DNA from: Aliisedimentitalea scapharcae
GTDB lineage: Bacteria; Pseudomonadota; Alphaproteobacteria; Rhodobacterales; Rhodobacteraceae
Direction: 5' to 3'
DNA: 64,000 nucleotides
Assembly (NCBI RefSeq): GCF_045277565.1
Contig: NZ_CP123584.1
Location: 3,596,001 to 3,660,000, forward strand
Shown here: in pieces, positions 16,403-24,695 of the stretch
Layout of the letters: every line of letters starts with the position of its first letter
How positions within the stretch are numbered: the stretch's first letter is position 1
Program-made: the position numbers and the translations under genes
The notes under the pieces: model-generated
Told to the model about the DNA's origin: nothing
The model's database searches: none
Seen by the model: the letters and a program-made list of their open reading frames with translations, nothing else

Positions 16403-19312
16403 TCAGCTTCTGCGTTTGGCAATCTTCGCCTTGCCCTTACAGCGTGGGTAGCTGACACAGCCGAGAAACGGACCATATCGCCCCCTTCGCTCGACTAGCC
16501 ACCCGTCTTCACAACTGGGACAGCTCGGGTATTCAGCACCACAAGAGCACTTGCTCAAACCGGTGCCTTTGTTCTGAACCGGCAGTCCAATGCCGCAGGA
16601 ACTACAAGCGTTCAAAGAATGTCCGCAGAGCGTGGCATGTTCACACCTGTACCATGTACGGCCATCTTTGGTCGGGACAGGAACCAGATGCCCACCACAT
16701 TCGCCGCAGGTATGGTTGAATTCTACTTGGTCGTCAGCCCCTGTGGTCCCGTACTCAGGATCATCTAACAACTCGGTAATGAAAGCCGATTGTTTTGAAG
16801 CTGACCCCATTAGAGTCACGGATTTTCGGGCACGTGTCAGCGCCACATACATAACCCGGCGTTCTTCGGCATTCTCAAATGGCTCTGCCTCCGGCGAAAC
16901 AAGGCTTAGGAGTGGGTCGTCAACAATTTCTGACGGAAAGCCTGTACGGCCGCGAAACATGTTCAGGATCACCACGTGATCTGCCTCTAGCCCCTTTGAT
17001 GCGTGGATCGTGCGAAACGAAATATCCAAATCAGAAAACTTACGACGCAGTTGCGCGAGATTGGATGGGGCTAAGTGTCGATAACGGCCAAGCAACAAAA
17101 CCGATACTGGCTGCTTTGGTTGGGCCGTCCGTTGCAGCGAGTGCAACACTTGGTCCAGTTTGTTTTTCTCGTCGGCTTTGATTGTCGAGACAACTTTCAA
17201 CGCAGGCACATCTGACGTGCCAGCTGGTATCACTGTCTTGTTTAACTGGGCCGGGTTTTGTAACACAAACCTCTTCGCAGCATGTGCAATCTGATCGACC
17301 GAGCGGAATGTTCTTCCCAGATCCACAGTGCGATGAACTCCTGATTGCCCGTCAAAGACGCCCCCAAACTCGTCGCCGAAGTTTCGCATGAGGTTGATGT
17401 CGGACCCGGCAAACCGGTAGATCGACTGCCAGTCATCGCCAACTGCGAAAATGCGTGCATCACTGTGTTGGGCTTTTAGAGCTTTGACCAAGCGCCCTCG
17501 GCTACGTGATATATCCTGAAACTCATCTACTAAGATGTGTTTGAACGGGCTGGCATACTCTCCCGTCTCGGCATAGTTGGTTGCCCGAAGGATCATATCT
17601 TCAAAATCGATCCGTCCGTTTAACTGTTTTTGGTACTCCAAATAGACAGGCTCAAAGATTGACAGGAACGCCTTGGCACGTTTGCCAAGTTTCAAGACCC
17701 GCCCTTTCTCGGCGCATTCGTTGATGTGGTATCCACCACCTTTGTAGTGCTTCAAGAAGGTTCCAAGCAGCTGCACAAAACTGTCGGCTTGGTTTAGTTC
17801 CACCACCCTGTCGAAGAGCGTTTCTGGTGACCTTGGGTTGACCGTTTCGTAGGGAGAAATTTTCTCAGCGAGCGCTTCCAGCAGCGAACCGTCTTCTCGC
17901 TCATAACTGAACGTCTCGATCAAAGTCGTTTCGTGTTCGGCGTGGACACCACGCTTCCAATCCATGCCAGCGAGGTATTCTTCGTTGTCTACGAATGGCG
18001 CCGTTTTAAGGCGATAGGTGCCGTCTGCCAGTTTTGTACGACGAACCCCAAAGTGCTCAATATAGATGCCGCTCTTTGTTAAGCGAAAATCTGGACAGTA
18101 GTCACGGAAGCCACCTTCAGAAACCTTATGTTCGTAGTCGGGTTCATACTCGTATTCGATGCCGCTCTCATACAGCCAATTGGCAATCATCAACTCTTCA
18201 AAGCTTTTGACCTGCTCCCCTTGAAGGGTGCGAAGATCGAGCTTTTCAATGTAAGTGTAGTAACTGTGCTTTTTCTTGAAATCCCACTCACTTTTTTCTT
18301 CCAAACGGGTGTGGGAGAACCAGCCCACAATGGACTTTGACACTTCTGATGCTGTTCGGACCAAAGCCCTCAGGATGTCTCGGATCAAGGCAAGGTACGC
18401 CTTGTCGTCAGTGGCATGAGCGGCCAGTGCTGGCTTGCTTCCTTCGACGGCCCCTATGATGTCGTAGGCCAACGAATGAAATGTACGAGCTTCCAAAGGT
18501 TCTCCACATTTGGCCTCGATCCGTTCACTCATCTCTTTGGCTGCGTCTCTCGCAAACGCCAGAAGCAGCACTTCTTCAGGTTTCCTAGCACCAGACTTCA
18601 GTAGGTAGCCTGCTTTGGCAGTTATGACGCTGGTTTTCCCCGAACCGGCGCCAGCCAAGACCAGAGTTGCGTCCTCATCGGAAACGATTGATTGCCTTTG
18701 TTCTGGTGTCAGTGGATTGCTTTCGAATGTTTCGAAGAAATCTGCCCACTCGACCAACTGACGTTCCTCAAAAGCTGAAATTGCGTGCTGACGTATCTGC
18801 CGCGCGTTTCGTACAAACCCCTGTATATTATCGATTTGATCCCGATGTGCATCCTCTAGGGCCTCTTGTGGTAGCTTGGAAAGAAGACGCCGATCGAGAC
18901 CACTAGCGCGCTCCAGTATTGGAGACACCACGCACGCTGCCGGGTAGGCCGCTGGGTTAGAAAGTTCTCCAATTTCCTGCACCAACGCATCAATGACTGC
19001 ACGGCATTGTTCAAGATCGGCCTGGATGGTCGCTTCCCAGTCCGCACGAATAGCGTTCGAGAAATTGACAGCGTCTTTGGGTCGGGCACCTTTTAGCAAG
19101 TGTACTGGTTGGTCATCCAATCGGAGCGTTAGAGACGCACCCCAAAACCCATTCTCAACTGTTGGAGCGGACGCTAGTTCTCTCAGCGTGCCGGAGACCA
19201 AAGGCTTGGCCTGCACGACAATCTCGCTCCCATCGTACTCCATGTACTTGGCATGTTTTCCAAAGGGGTTGAGGAAAAACCCTACCAGCGGTTTTTGTTG
19301 TAAACGGCTCAA
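16403..19312 (-). CDS. UvrD-family DNA helicase, helicase IV (HelD)-like, with nuclease-like insert and zinc ribbons
   Basis: A 969-residue SF1 helicase. Walker A AGAGSGKT lies at 220-227, DEFQD at 596-600, GDDWQSIYRFAGS at 625-637, H-A-S-K-G-L-E-A-D at 770-778 and V-A-L-T-R-A-R-K at 823-830. Residues 388-425 hold a PD-(D/E)xK-like insert (P-D-F at 407-409, Y-I-E-H-F-G at 417-422) as in helicase IV relatives. The C-terminus (869-960) has several C-x2-C pairs of topoisomerase-type zinc ribbons. The start is TTG at 19312 with a weak ribosome site. E. coli HelD is shorter (about 684 residues). It lies in the mobile region with no partner gene, so a repair or phage-defence role is possible. Confidence 0.85.
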   Translation of the reverse strand: MSRLQQKPLVGFFLNPFGKHAKYMEYDGSEIVVQAKPLVSGTLRELASAPTVENGFWGASLTLRLDDQPVHLLKGARPKDAVNFSNAIRADWEATIQADLEQCRAVIDALVQEIGELSNPAAYPAACVVSPILERASGLDRRLLSKLPQEALEDAHRDQIDNIQGFVRNARQIRQHAISAFEERQLVEWADFFETFESNPLTPEQRQSIVSDEDATLVLAGAGSGKTSVITAKAGYLLKSGARKPEEVLLLAFARDAAKEMSERIEAKCGEPLEARTFHSLAYDIIGAVEGSKPALAAHATDDKAYLALIRDILRALVRTASEVSKSIVGWFSHTRLEEKSEWDFKKKHSYYTYIEKLDLRTLQGEQVKSFEELMIANWLYESGIEYEYEPDYEHKVSEGGFRDYCPDFRLTKSGIYIEHFGVRRTKLADGTYRLKTAPFVDNEEYLAGMDWKRGVHAEHETTLIETFSYEREDGSLLEALAEKISPYETVNPRSPETLFDRVVELNQADSFVQLLGTFLKHYKGGGYHINECAEKGRVLKLGKRAKAFLSIFEPVYLEYQKQLNGRIDFEDMILRATNYAETGEYASPFKHILVDEFQDISRSRGRLVKALKAQHSDARIFAVGDDWQSIYRFAGSDINLMRNFGDEFGGVFDGQSGVHRTVDLGRTFRSVDQIAHAAKRFVLQNPAQLNKTVIPAGTSDVPALKVVSTIKADEKNKLDQVLHSLQRTAQPKQPVSVLLLGRYRHLAPSNLAQLRRKFSDLDISFRTIHASKGLEADHVVILNMFRGRTGFPSEIVDDPLLSLVSPEAEPFENAEERRVMYVALTRARKSVTLMGSASKQSAFITELLDDPEYGTTGADDQVEFNHTCGECGGHLVPVPTKDGRTWYRCEHATLCGHSLNACSSCGIGLPVQNKGTGLSKCSCGAEYPSCPSCEDGWLVERRGRYGPFLGCVSYPRCKGKAKIAKRRS

Positions 19313-19599
19313 TATGCGGGAACTTTCAAAACGATAGGACAGGTGAACTAGGGTCTAGGATATCGACCATTCCACTCGCCTGAAACCCGAAATGGGGAAG
19401 CCAAAAAAACAAGCTTTTTGGGAGCGTTATGGCCAGTAAGTGTGGCCGCTGGGTGCCTGATGGGTGCCGAGAGTGGTGAGCTTGAATGAAACGGACTGGT
19501 TTTCCCTGCGATTGATTGGAGACCACACAGTATTGAAGCTAAAGACTTTTTGCGTCGGCTCGCAGCAAGTTGCGAGAGTCTGAATGGAAACCTAGGAAA
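19313..19599. other. Non-coding spacer of the island
   Basis: No credible gene is seen. CCAAAAA and TTTTTGG around 19402-19423 form a short A/T-rich hairpin that could stop transcription from either side. The segment leads directly into the left copy of the tRNA-Phe-derived inverted repeat. Confidence 0.4.
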
Positions 19600-19717
19600 A
19601 TTGAAAATCCTCGTGTCGGTGGTTCGATTCCGCCCCCGGGCACCATTCCCAACAGGTAAGCTACTGTTTCCCTTCAGCTTTAACTGGAGCTGATCAAGGG
19701 CGTAGTACATGCTGGAG
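19600..19717 (+). repeat. Left 118-bp inverted repeat with 3' half of tRNA-Phe
   Basis: This segment is a perfect reverse complement of 20888-21005. It contains the tRNA-Phe sequence from the anticodon region to CCA, then about 70 bp ending in the first three codons of the recombinase gene. There is no 5' tRNA half here, so it is an attachment-site-like copy and not a functional tRNA. It also holds the recombinase ribosome site. Confidence 0.92.
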
Positions 19718-20887
19718 AACAAAACCGTTCCCTTCTCATTTGTAAAAGCAGGGGTCTTCTACTTCACACGACGGGTCCCGAAGGACCTCGATCACCACTA
19801 TACCACCGGAAAAATATCGTTCTCGCTGCGGACAAGATCAGCAGTGGTTGCAAAGTCCCGAGCGCAAAGAGCTGCTCAGCAACTGGATGAACACTGGTAC
19901 CATCTACGCATCCAAGACGTAGACCTACCGGGCAAGCATCTTCTGAGGATGGGAGCTGCCGCCGAGTTTGGGTCTTCGATGTCATGCACCGATCAAGCCA
20001 GCGTTGACGCCGTAAAGCTCTCAGAAGCCGTGTCAGTCTATCTGCAGCTGAAGGGGCAAGGACGTCCAATCACCTTCCACAGGGCTGCTGAGCGGTCGTG
20101 TGGCTATGTCTTGGATGTCTGCGGGGACAAAGACATCAGAAGCTATACCAAGGCGGATGCCAATGCGTTTCGCGACGAGCTGGTGGAGCGAGAATTAGCG
20201 GGTAGCAGTATCACCCGCATCTTTGGGACCGTCAGATCAGTCATCAACTTCGCTGCTTCTGAAGCCGGTATCACACTGACCAACCCATTCGCTGGTGTGT
20301 ACTACGACAGAAGTGCCGGTGTCGAAGATCGTGAACCTATGCCAATCGAAGCGATCCGCTCTCTGCAATCCAAATGCCGGTCCCTTGATGACGACTTGCG
20401 ATGGCTGGTTGCTTTGGTCTCGGACACAGGGATGCGGCTTGCAGAAGCTGCGGGTTTGCTCAAAGAGGATTTCGAGCTGAATGACCCATTGCCTCACGTA
20501 GTTGTCCAAGAGCATCCTTGGCGTCGGCTGAAGACATCAGGCAGCAACCGAAAGGTGCCTCTGGTCGGGGCGTCACTATGGGCCGCCAAGCGCTTGCTCT
20601 CTAAGAACACTGACAGCCAGTTCGCTTTTCCCCGGTACAACAAATCGAAAACCACGAACGCTAATTCTGCCAGTGCCGCGCTGAACAAATGGATGAAGCC
20701 ATATGTACCAAGCCGTTGCACCATGCACAGCTTTCGTCATTCGATGCGTGACAGGCTTCGCGCTGTCGAGTGTCCGTCCGACATCGTCGACCAGATAGGT
20801 GGCTGGCAAACCGAAGGCGTAGGGCATGGATATGGCAAGGGCTATCCGCTTGAAGTGCTGAGCAAATGGCTGGAAGCAACGGCATAG
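19709..20887 (+). CDS. Tyrosine recombinase / phage-type integrase
   Basis: This 392-residue protein has an N-terminal arm-binding part (R-R-V-P-K-D-L, 21-27), a SAM-like core-binding domain and a C-terminal catalytic domain. Candidate catalytic residues are R243 in T-G-M-R-L-A-E-A, H340/R343 in H-S-F-R-H and Y375 in G-H-G-Y-G. The box-II second histidine is replaced by W366 (G-G-W-Q), as seen in many integrases. The ATG at 19709 and its AAGGG ribosome site lie inside the left inverted repeat; the stop TAG lies immediately before the right repeat. It likely inserted the island at tRNA-Phe, but in its present orientation its 3' end, not its 5' end, faces the intact tRNA. Confidence 0.9.
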   Translation: MLENKTVPFSFVKAGVFYFTRRVPKDLDHHYTTGKISFSLRTRSAVVAKSRAQRAAQQLDEHWYHLRIQDVDLPGKHLLRMGAAAEFGSSMSCTDQASVDAVKLSEAVSVYLQLKGQGRPITFHRAAERSCGYVLDVCGDKDIRSYTKADANAFRDELVERELAGSSITRIFGTVRSVINFAASEAGITLTNPFAGVYYDRSAGVEDREPMPIEAIRSLQSKCRSLDDDLRWLVALVSDTGMRLAEAAGLLKEDFELNDPLPHVVVQEHPWRRLKTSGSNRKVPLVGASLWAAKRLLSKNTDSQFAFPRYNKSKTTNANSASAALNKWMKPYVPSRCTMHSFRHSMRDRLRAVECPSDIVDQIGGWQTEGVGHGYGKGYPLEVLSKWLEATA

Positions 20888-21005
20888 CTCCAGCATGTAC
20901 TACGCCCTTGATCAGCTCCAGTTAAAGCTGAAGGGAAACAGTAGCTTACCTGTTGGGAATGGTGCCCGGGGGCGGAATCGAACCACCGACACGAGGATTT
21001 TCAAT
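20888..21005 (-). repeat. Right 118-bp inverted repeat, overlapping intact tRNA-Phe
   Basis: This is an exact reverse complement of 19600-19717. It covers the 3' half of the intact tRNA-Phe gene and the adjacent 72 bp. Read from the tRNA outward it still ends with ATGCTGGAG, the start of the recombinase gene, but here it runs into the reverse complement of that gene's 3' end. This is what an inversion between the two repeats would leave. Confidence 0.92.
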
Positions 21006-21034
21006 CCACTGCTCTACCCCTGAGCTACCCGGGC
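20960..21034 (-). tRNA. tRNA-Phe (GAA)
   Basis: A complete cloverleaf on the minus strand: the acceptor GCCCGGG (21034-21028) pairs with CCCGGGC, the anticodon loop is TTGAAAA with anticodon GAA, the T-arm contains GTTCGATTC, and CCA is encoded (20962-20960). It is the attachment site of the neighbouring island; its 3' half belongs to the 118-bp repeat. Confidence 0.96.
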
Positions 21035-21116
21035 ATGGGTTAGGCTGTTCGCCTTGGGTGGGGGCGTTCTATGCTTTGGGCGCAGCGGTGTCCAGAGGGA
21101 TTCTGCAAGAAAATCA

Positions 21117-21299
21117 TCAATGTTTGACAGGAGGTGTATTCTCGAGCTCTTCCAGTGCGATTTCAAGGTCTTCGGGGGCTTCGCTGGGGATGGCATAGCC
21201 CTCGGACAACCACTTTCCCAAATCGATATCCGCGCAGCGTCTGGAGCAGAACGGGCGGTACTTTTGGACAGTTTCCTCGCTACAGACCGGGCAACTCAT
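21117..21299 (-). CDS. yacG: DNA gyrase inhibitor / zinc-binding protein YacG
   Basis: A 60-residue protein with the YacG zinc motif: C-P-V-C near the N-terminus and F-C-S-x-x-C after about 15 residues, followed by D-I-D-L-G-K-W-L-S-E-G-Y. YacG binds zinc and can inhibit DNA gyrase. The ATG overlaps the stop of the RNase E/G gene (ATGA). The conserved partners upstream are RNase E/G, maf and infA. The length is normal. Confidence 0.95.
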   Translation of the reverse strand: MSCPVCSEETVQKYRPFCSRRCADIDLGKWLSEGYAIPSEAPEDLEIALEELENTPPVKH

Positions 21300-22318
21300 T
21301 CTAGGATCTCCTTCAGCGGAATACGGCCTCTTTTGCGTTGCAGTTCAAAATGTCCCAAGGGCGTCCACCCCGCGAGTATTGTTTCTTCGGTATCCGCCCG
21401 AAACGCTGCGCGCAGAGAGGTTTCAAAGGTTCGGCGGTCTTTCTTGGGCATAGGAGCCAAATCCAGCGTGATCTGCCCGCCCAGCCCCCGCACACGCAGC
21501 GCCCGTGGCAAAGCTTTGGCGCAGGCCATATTGGCCTTGGTGCCGGCCGCCAGAGAGGTGTCGGAACCCGTGTTCACATCGACGGCGACCAGCGCCCGGG
21601 TGGGTTCGATGTACAAGAACGCCCCACCGCTCAAAGGCTCTCTGGTAGACGTCACCGATTCCAAGGCGTCCAGCACACCATGCGCTTCAAATCCTCCGGA
21701 TTCGCGGATCACGTCGCAGGATCCGGGCCAGTCGCGCCACGCCAGCAGATGCGGTCCGTCCCCATCCGTCAACTTCTCGGTTTCGGTTCCTGTATCCTGC
21801 AGAACCTGCTCGGCCATATTGCGCATTGCGGCAATATCTTCGGCAATTTCCTCTGGATCGCCGTCCGCACAGGCGGATCGCAGAATCAGCCCGAAACCAC
21901 AGCCGTCCATTTCCTCGTTTGCGATTTCCAACAGCCTGTCACGCATGTCTTCGTCGCGAATGGAGCGTGACACATTCAAACCAGGCGAGTCGGGGGTGAC
22001 AATTGCATAACGGCTCTTGAACAGGACCTTTTGTGTTACAGGAATGGCTTTGCCGGGTTCAGCATACCCCGTGACTTGTACCAGCAACAAGGTTCCGGGT
22101 GCCAACCCTTTGACCTGGCGTAGAAATGCCGGCCCATCCGGGGTCGACAGAAACATCCCGCCCTGCCCCTTGACCGGGCGGTCGGCCCTGGCCCGATAGA
22201 TTGATCCCGGTGTCGGCAGGTCGTTTTCGACCAGAAAATCTTCCAGCTTTCCATCAATCATCAGCGCCGCGGCTTCGCGGTTGTTCAGATGGTCCAGAAT
22301 GATGCTGCTACCCTTCAT
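21296..22318 (-). CDS. Ribonuclease E/G family protein
   Basis: A 340-residue protein with the RNase E/G catalytic region: an S1-like N-terminal part (V-K-G-Q-G-G-M-F-L), then A-L-V-A-V-D-V-N-T-G-S-D and G-L-G-G-Q-I-T-L-D-L-A-P-M, which carry the metal-binding aspartates. It is shorter than RNase G (about 490 residues) and resembles the short alphaproteobacterial form. The ATG at 22318 is chosen because it overlaps the Maf stop (ATGA); the upstream in-frame extension to 22351 lacks support. It probably takes part in rRNA or mRNA processing. Confidence 0.9.
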   Translation of the reverse strand: MKGSSIILDHLNNREAAALMIDGKLEDFLVENDLPTPGSIYRARADRPVKGQGGMFLSTPDGPAFLRQVKGLAPGTLLLVQVTGYAEPGKAIPVTQKVLFKSRYAIVTPDSPGLNVSRSIRDEDMRDRLLEIANEEMDGCGFGLILRSACADGDPEEIAEDIAAMRNMAEQVLQDTGTETEKLTDGDGPHLLAWRDWPGSCDVIRESGGFEAHGVLDALESVTSTREPLSGGAFLYIEPTRALVAVDVNTGSDTSLAAGTKANMACAKALPRALRVRGLGGQITLDLAPMPKKDRRTFETSLRAAFRADTEETILAGWTPLGHFELQRKRGRIPLKEILE

Positions 22319-22905
22319 GTCGTCTCCTTTGCCGGCGCGCTCCAGGGGCAATGCCCAGCGGCCTGTAACAGATTGGCAGTTTCAGCCAGCGGTAACCCGA
22401 CGATGCCGGTAAAGGACCCGCTGATCCATGGAATAAACGCGCCCGCAGCGCCCTGGATTGCATATCCGCCCGCCTTGCCCCGCCAATCACCCGCAGCCAG
22501 ATAGCTCCGCATATCGGCGTCAGACAGGCGTTTCATGCGGACATTGGAAACCACGTCCTTTTCCCAGACGCGTTCACCTTTTTTCAACGCAACCGCCGTG
22601 ATCACCCGATGACGTCGCCCGGACAGCGCCTGCAAAAATGCAGCCGCCTCCTGTTCGTCAGCAGGTTTGCCCAGGATCCGGCGCCCCAATGCAACTGTTG
22701 TGTCAGCGCACAGGACCAAATCATCGGGCTCGGCGTGAACGGCCTGCGCCTTTTCCCGCGCAATACGACAGCAATAGGATCGGGGCACTTCGCCCTTATG
22801 CGGGGATTCGTCGATTTCAGGTGGCCGAACGGCATCCGGTACAATGCCCAGCTGTGCCAGCAGGTCCAACCGTCGCGGGCTGCCTGACCCCAGAATGAAT
22901 GCCAT
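22315..22905 (-). CDS. maf: Maf family nucleoside triphosphate pyrophosphatase
   Basis: A 196-residue protein with the Maf opening L-G-S-G-S-P-R-R-L-D-L-L, the E-I-D-E-S segment, D-L-V-L-C-A-D-T-T-V and G-G-Y-A-I-Q-G-A-A-G. Maf proteins hydrolyse non-canonical or modified nucleoside triphosphates to monophosphates. It is the first gene of the maf - RNase E/G - yacG operon and lies downstream of infA, as in other Rhodobacterales. Confidence 0.94.
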   Translation of the reverse strand: MAFILGSGSPRRLDLLAQLGIVPDAVRPPEIDESPHKGEVPRSYCCRIAREKAQAVHAEPDDLVLCADTTVALGRRILGKPADEQEAAAFLQALSGRRHRVITAVALKKGERVWEKDVVSNVRMKRLSDADMRSYLAAGDWRGKAGGYAIQGAAGAFIPWISGSFTGIVGLPLAETANLLQAAGHCPWSAPAKETT

Positions 22906-23013
22906 GGAGTGGTCCCCTCTATCTCACTGCGCGCGTTCTTAGTCGGTTTTTGGCCCAGCGAAAACCCGCTTCCTTCTCCGTCTTTTCCAACCAGCGAACA
23001 TCTGAGCCCGCCC

Positions 23014-23039
23014 CAGCGCGCGGGTTTTCCCGCGCGCTG
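23014..23039. repeat. Perfect 11-bp GC-rich hairpin with TTTT loop
   Basis: CAGCGCGCGGG, then TTTT, then CCCGCGCGCTG lies between maf and the infA terminator. No T-run follows on either strand, so it is not a standard intrinsic terminator. It could stabilise RNA ends or be a short palindromic repeat. Confidence 0.6.
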
Positions 23040-23097
23040 CCCGGCCCAACGGGATTGGCGTTTCGCAGAAACGGCAAAGACGGGCGGGAGCGCACCG

Positions 23098-23134
23098 CCA
23101 AAAAACAAAAGCCCGGCACGAACGGCCGGGCTTT
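23098..23134 (-). terminator. Rho-independent terminator of infA
   Basis: On the minus strand AAAGCCCGGC pairs with GCCGGGCTTT around a 7-nt loop and is followed by TTGTTTTTT. It begins about 20 nt after the infA stop codon. Confidence 0.88.
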
Positions 23135-23153
23135 GCGTTTGGAAATCAATCGC

Positions 23154-23372
23154 TTATTTAAAACGATAGTTGATCCGACCCTTGGTAAGATCATAAGGGG
23201 TCATTTCCACTTGGACCCGGTCGCCAGCCAGAACACGGATGCGGTTTTTGCGCATCTTGCCTGCCGTATGTGCGATGATTTCATGGCCGTTTTCCAGCTC
23301 GACCCGAAACGTCGCATTCGGCAGGAGTTCCTTCACGACACCGGGAAATTCGAGCATTTCTTCCTTGGCCAT
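23154..23372 (-). CDS. infA: Translation initiation factor IF-1
   Basis: A 72-residue protein with the full IF-1 S1-like fold: M-A-K-E-E-M-L-E-F-P-G-V-V, F-R-V-E-L-E-N-G-H, H-T-A-G-K-M-R-K-N-R-I-R-V-L-A-G-D and a terminal K-G-R-I-N-Y-R-F-K. IF-1 binds the ribosomal A site during initiation. It has its own strong terminator. Confidence 0.98.
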   Translation of the reverse strand: MAKEEMLEFPGVVKELLPNATFRVELENGHEIIAHTAGKMRKNRIRVLAGDRVQVEMTPYDLTKGRINYRFK

Positions 23373-23738
23373 GTCGTCTCCATAGTTGATTTCCCCGCCA
23401 GACTGCGGGATGTGCGCCTAGATGAGCCCATTTCACCCGTTTTTCAAGGGCACAAACGGAAATCCACCGGATTAGTCGCTGATTTGGGCATTGGTTTGTG
23501 TGGTTTTGGTCGTGAACGGTGCGGAATCTCGCTTTGTCTGACGGTTCGCAGCTGACCAGTCGCCGGAAATGGGGCACCCAAGCGGTCCGGTGGCAGGCAA
23601 AATCCTGAAACGCCCCTGGACCCGCTCCAATTTGATTCCCTCCCCAGCAACCTCAAACAGAGATCACGGCCCAGGGACAACGCCCAACGCGACCGGGTCC
23701 TTTTGCCGTTGCACACGCCCCGGGCCAACCGATCCGGT
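23373..23738. other. 366-bp intergenic region upstream of infA
   Basis: No gene with a recognisable product is seen; the open frames here have unnatural composition. It probably contains the infA promoter. No RNA structure was recognised. Confidence 0.4.
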
Positions 23739-24620
23739 TCACGCCATCAAATTGCACGTCTGGAGGCCCGCAGTTCGCGGCAATTGTTCCTGCCAATGGG
23801 TTCGGTTTAACACAATCCCATCAGCCCGGACATCGGCGATTTTGGACAAATCAACATCCGCATAGGTCCACCCGGGTTTGTTCAATACGCCTTCGGCCAG
23901 GACCCCGGTTTCGGGAAACCCCCGATCCGGAGGGCCGAATACGCCGCCCATACCGGTGTTCATGTCCACCGCTTCCGACCAGCTGTTTGCCCCGACCAAA
24001 GATGCCATCGCCGTAACACATTGGTTCTCCAACGCGCGCGCCATGGCACCAATCCGAACCCGCCAATATCCCGACAGCGCTTCGGTGCAGGACGGCATCA
24101 GCAGAATATCCGCCTCACTCAATGCACGGCCCAGCAACGGAAATTCGCTGTCATAACAAATCAGTATTCCGATTTTACCCAAATCCGTCTCGAACAGGGT
24201 CAGGGCACCACCCGGAGCGATATCCCAATGTTCCCTTTCGAACCGGGTCATGATCTGCTTGTCCTGATGGGCTCGTTTTCCGTTAGGCGCAAACAAAAAT
24301 GCCCGGTTGACCGGACGCCCCTGGCCTTCGATAACCGGAGCCGACGCTCCAAGGATATGGACCCCATGGTCCATCGCCAATTTCTGATGCAGAACCGCAG
24401 CTTCATCCATCCGCTCCGATACGGCATGGATCGAATGTTCCAGATCTCCGGCAACTTTTGCACCGGCCAGGGTCGACAACTCCATGGCCCCATATTCCGG
24501 AAACACCAACAGATCCGCCCCCTGCCCGGCCGCATCAGCCACCCAGGTCGCGATCTTGTCTTCGTAATGTGCCCAGCTGTCCAGCCAATCAAGCGGATAG
24601 GCGGCGGTGGCAATCTTCAT
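23739..24620 (-). CDS. Carbon-nitrogen hydrolase (nitrilase superfamily amidase)
   Basis: A 293-residue protein with the complete Glu-Lys-Cys triad of the nitrilase superfamily: E in L-L-V-F-P-E-Y-G, K in H-Q-D-K-Q-I-M and C in I-L-I-C-Y-D-S-E-F-P. It would hydrolyse a carboxamide or nitrile in the cytoplasm. ATG at 24620 is chosen because GGGGAG lies 8 nt upstream and the protein begins with the first beta strand; the longer frame to 24665 has no support. The GNAT gene lies just upstream on the same strand, about 75 bp away. Substrate unknown. Confidence 0.9.
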   Translation of the reverse strand: MKIATAAYPLDWLDSWAHYEDKIATWVADAAGQGADLLVFPEYGAMELSTLAGAKVAGDLEHSIHAVSERMDEAAVLHQKLAMDHGVHILGASAPVIEGQGRPVNRAFLFAPNGKRAHQDKQIMTRFEREHWDIAPGGALTLFETDLGKIGILICYDSEFPLLGRALSEADILLMPSCTEALSGYWRVRIGAMARALENQCVTAMASLVGANSWSEAVDMNTGMGGVFGPPDRGFPETGVLAEGVLNKPGWTYADVDLSKIADVRADGIVLNRTHWQEQLPRTAGLQTCNLMA

Positions 24621-24695
24621 CAATGCAACTCCCCGACAGATTCCCGCAGATGTAACGACAGCCACAGGGCAAAGGCAATCCTGGTGGCCCTGACG

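Larger units (their letters stand above)
13345..21005. mobile_element. Probable tRNA-Phe-associated genomic island
   Basis: Between the importer operon and the intact tRNA-Phe lies an atypical segment: an IS3 element, broken or unknown genes, a large helicase and a tyrosine recombinase next to the tRNA. Base composition looks lower in GC than the flanks. The right edge is the tRNA 3' end. No direct-repeat partner attachment site was found on the left, so that boundary is a guess; the only second copy of the tRNA 3' end (19600 onward) is inverted. Confidence 0.55.

Noticed and set aside
19603..19644. Second tRNA-Phe gene at the left repeat
   Set aside because: Only the 3' half is present; there is no acceptor 5' strand or D-arm upstream, so it is an attachment-site-like fragment.
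19348..19722. Minus-strand frame containing G-R-N-R-T-T-D-T-R across the left repeat
   Set aside because: This is the well-known false protein produced by translating a tRNA 3' region; no real gene.
23014..23039. GC hairpin as the infA or maf terminator
   Set aside because: No T-run follows, and a better terminator lies at 23098-23134.
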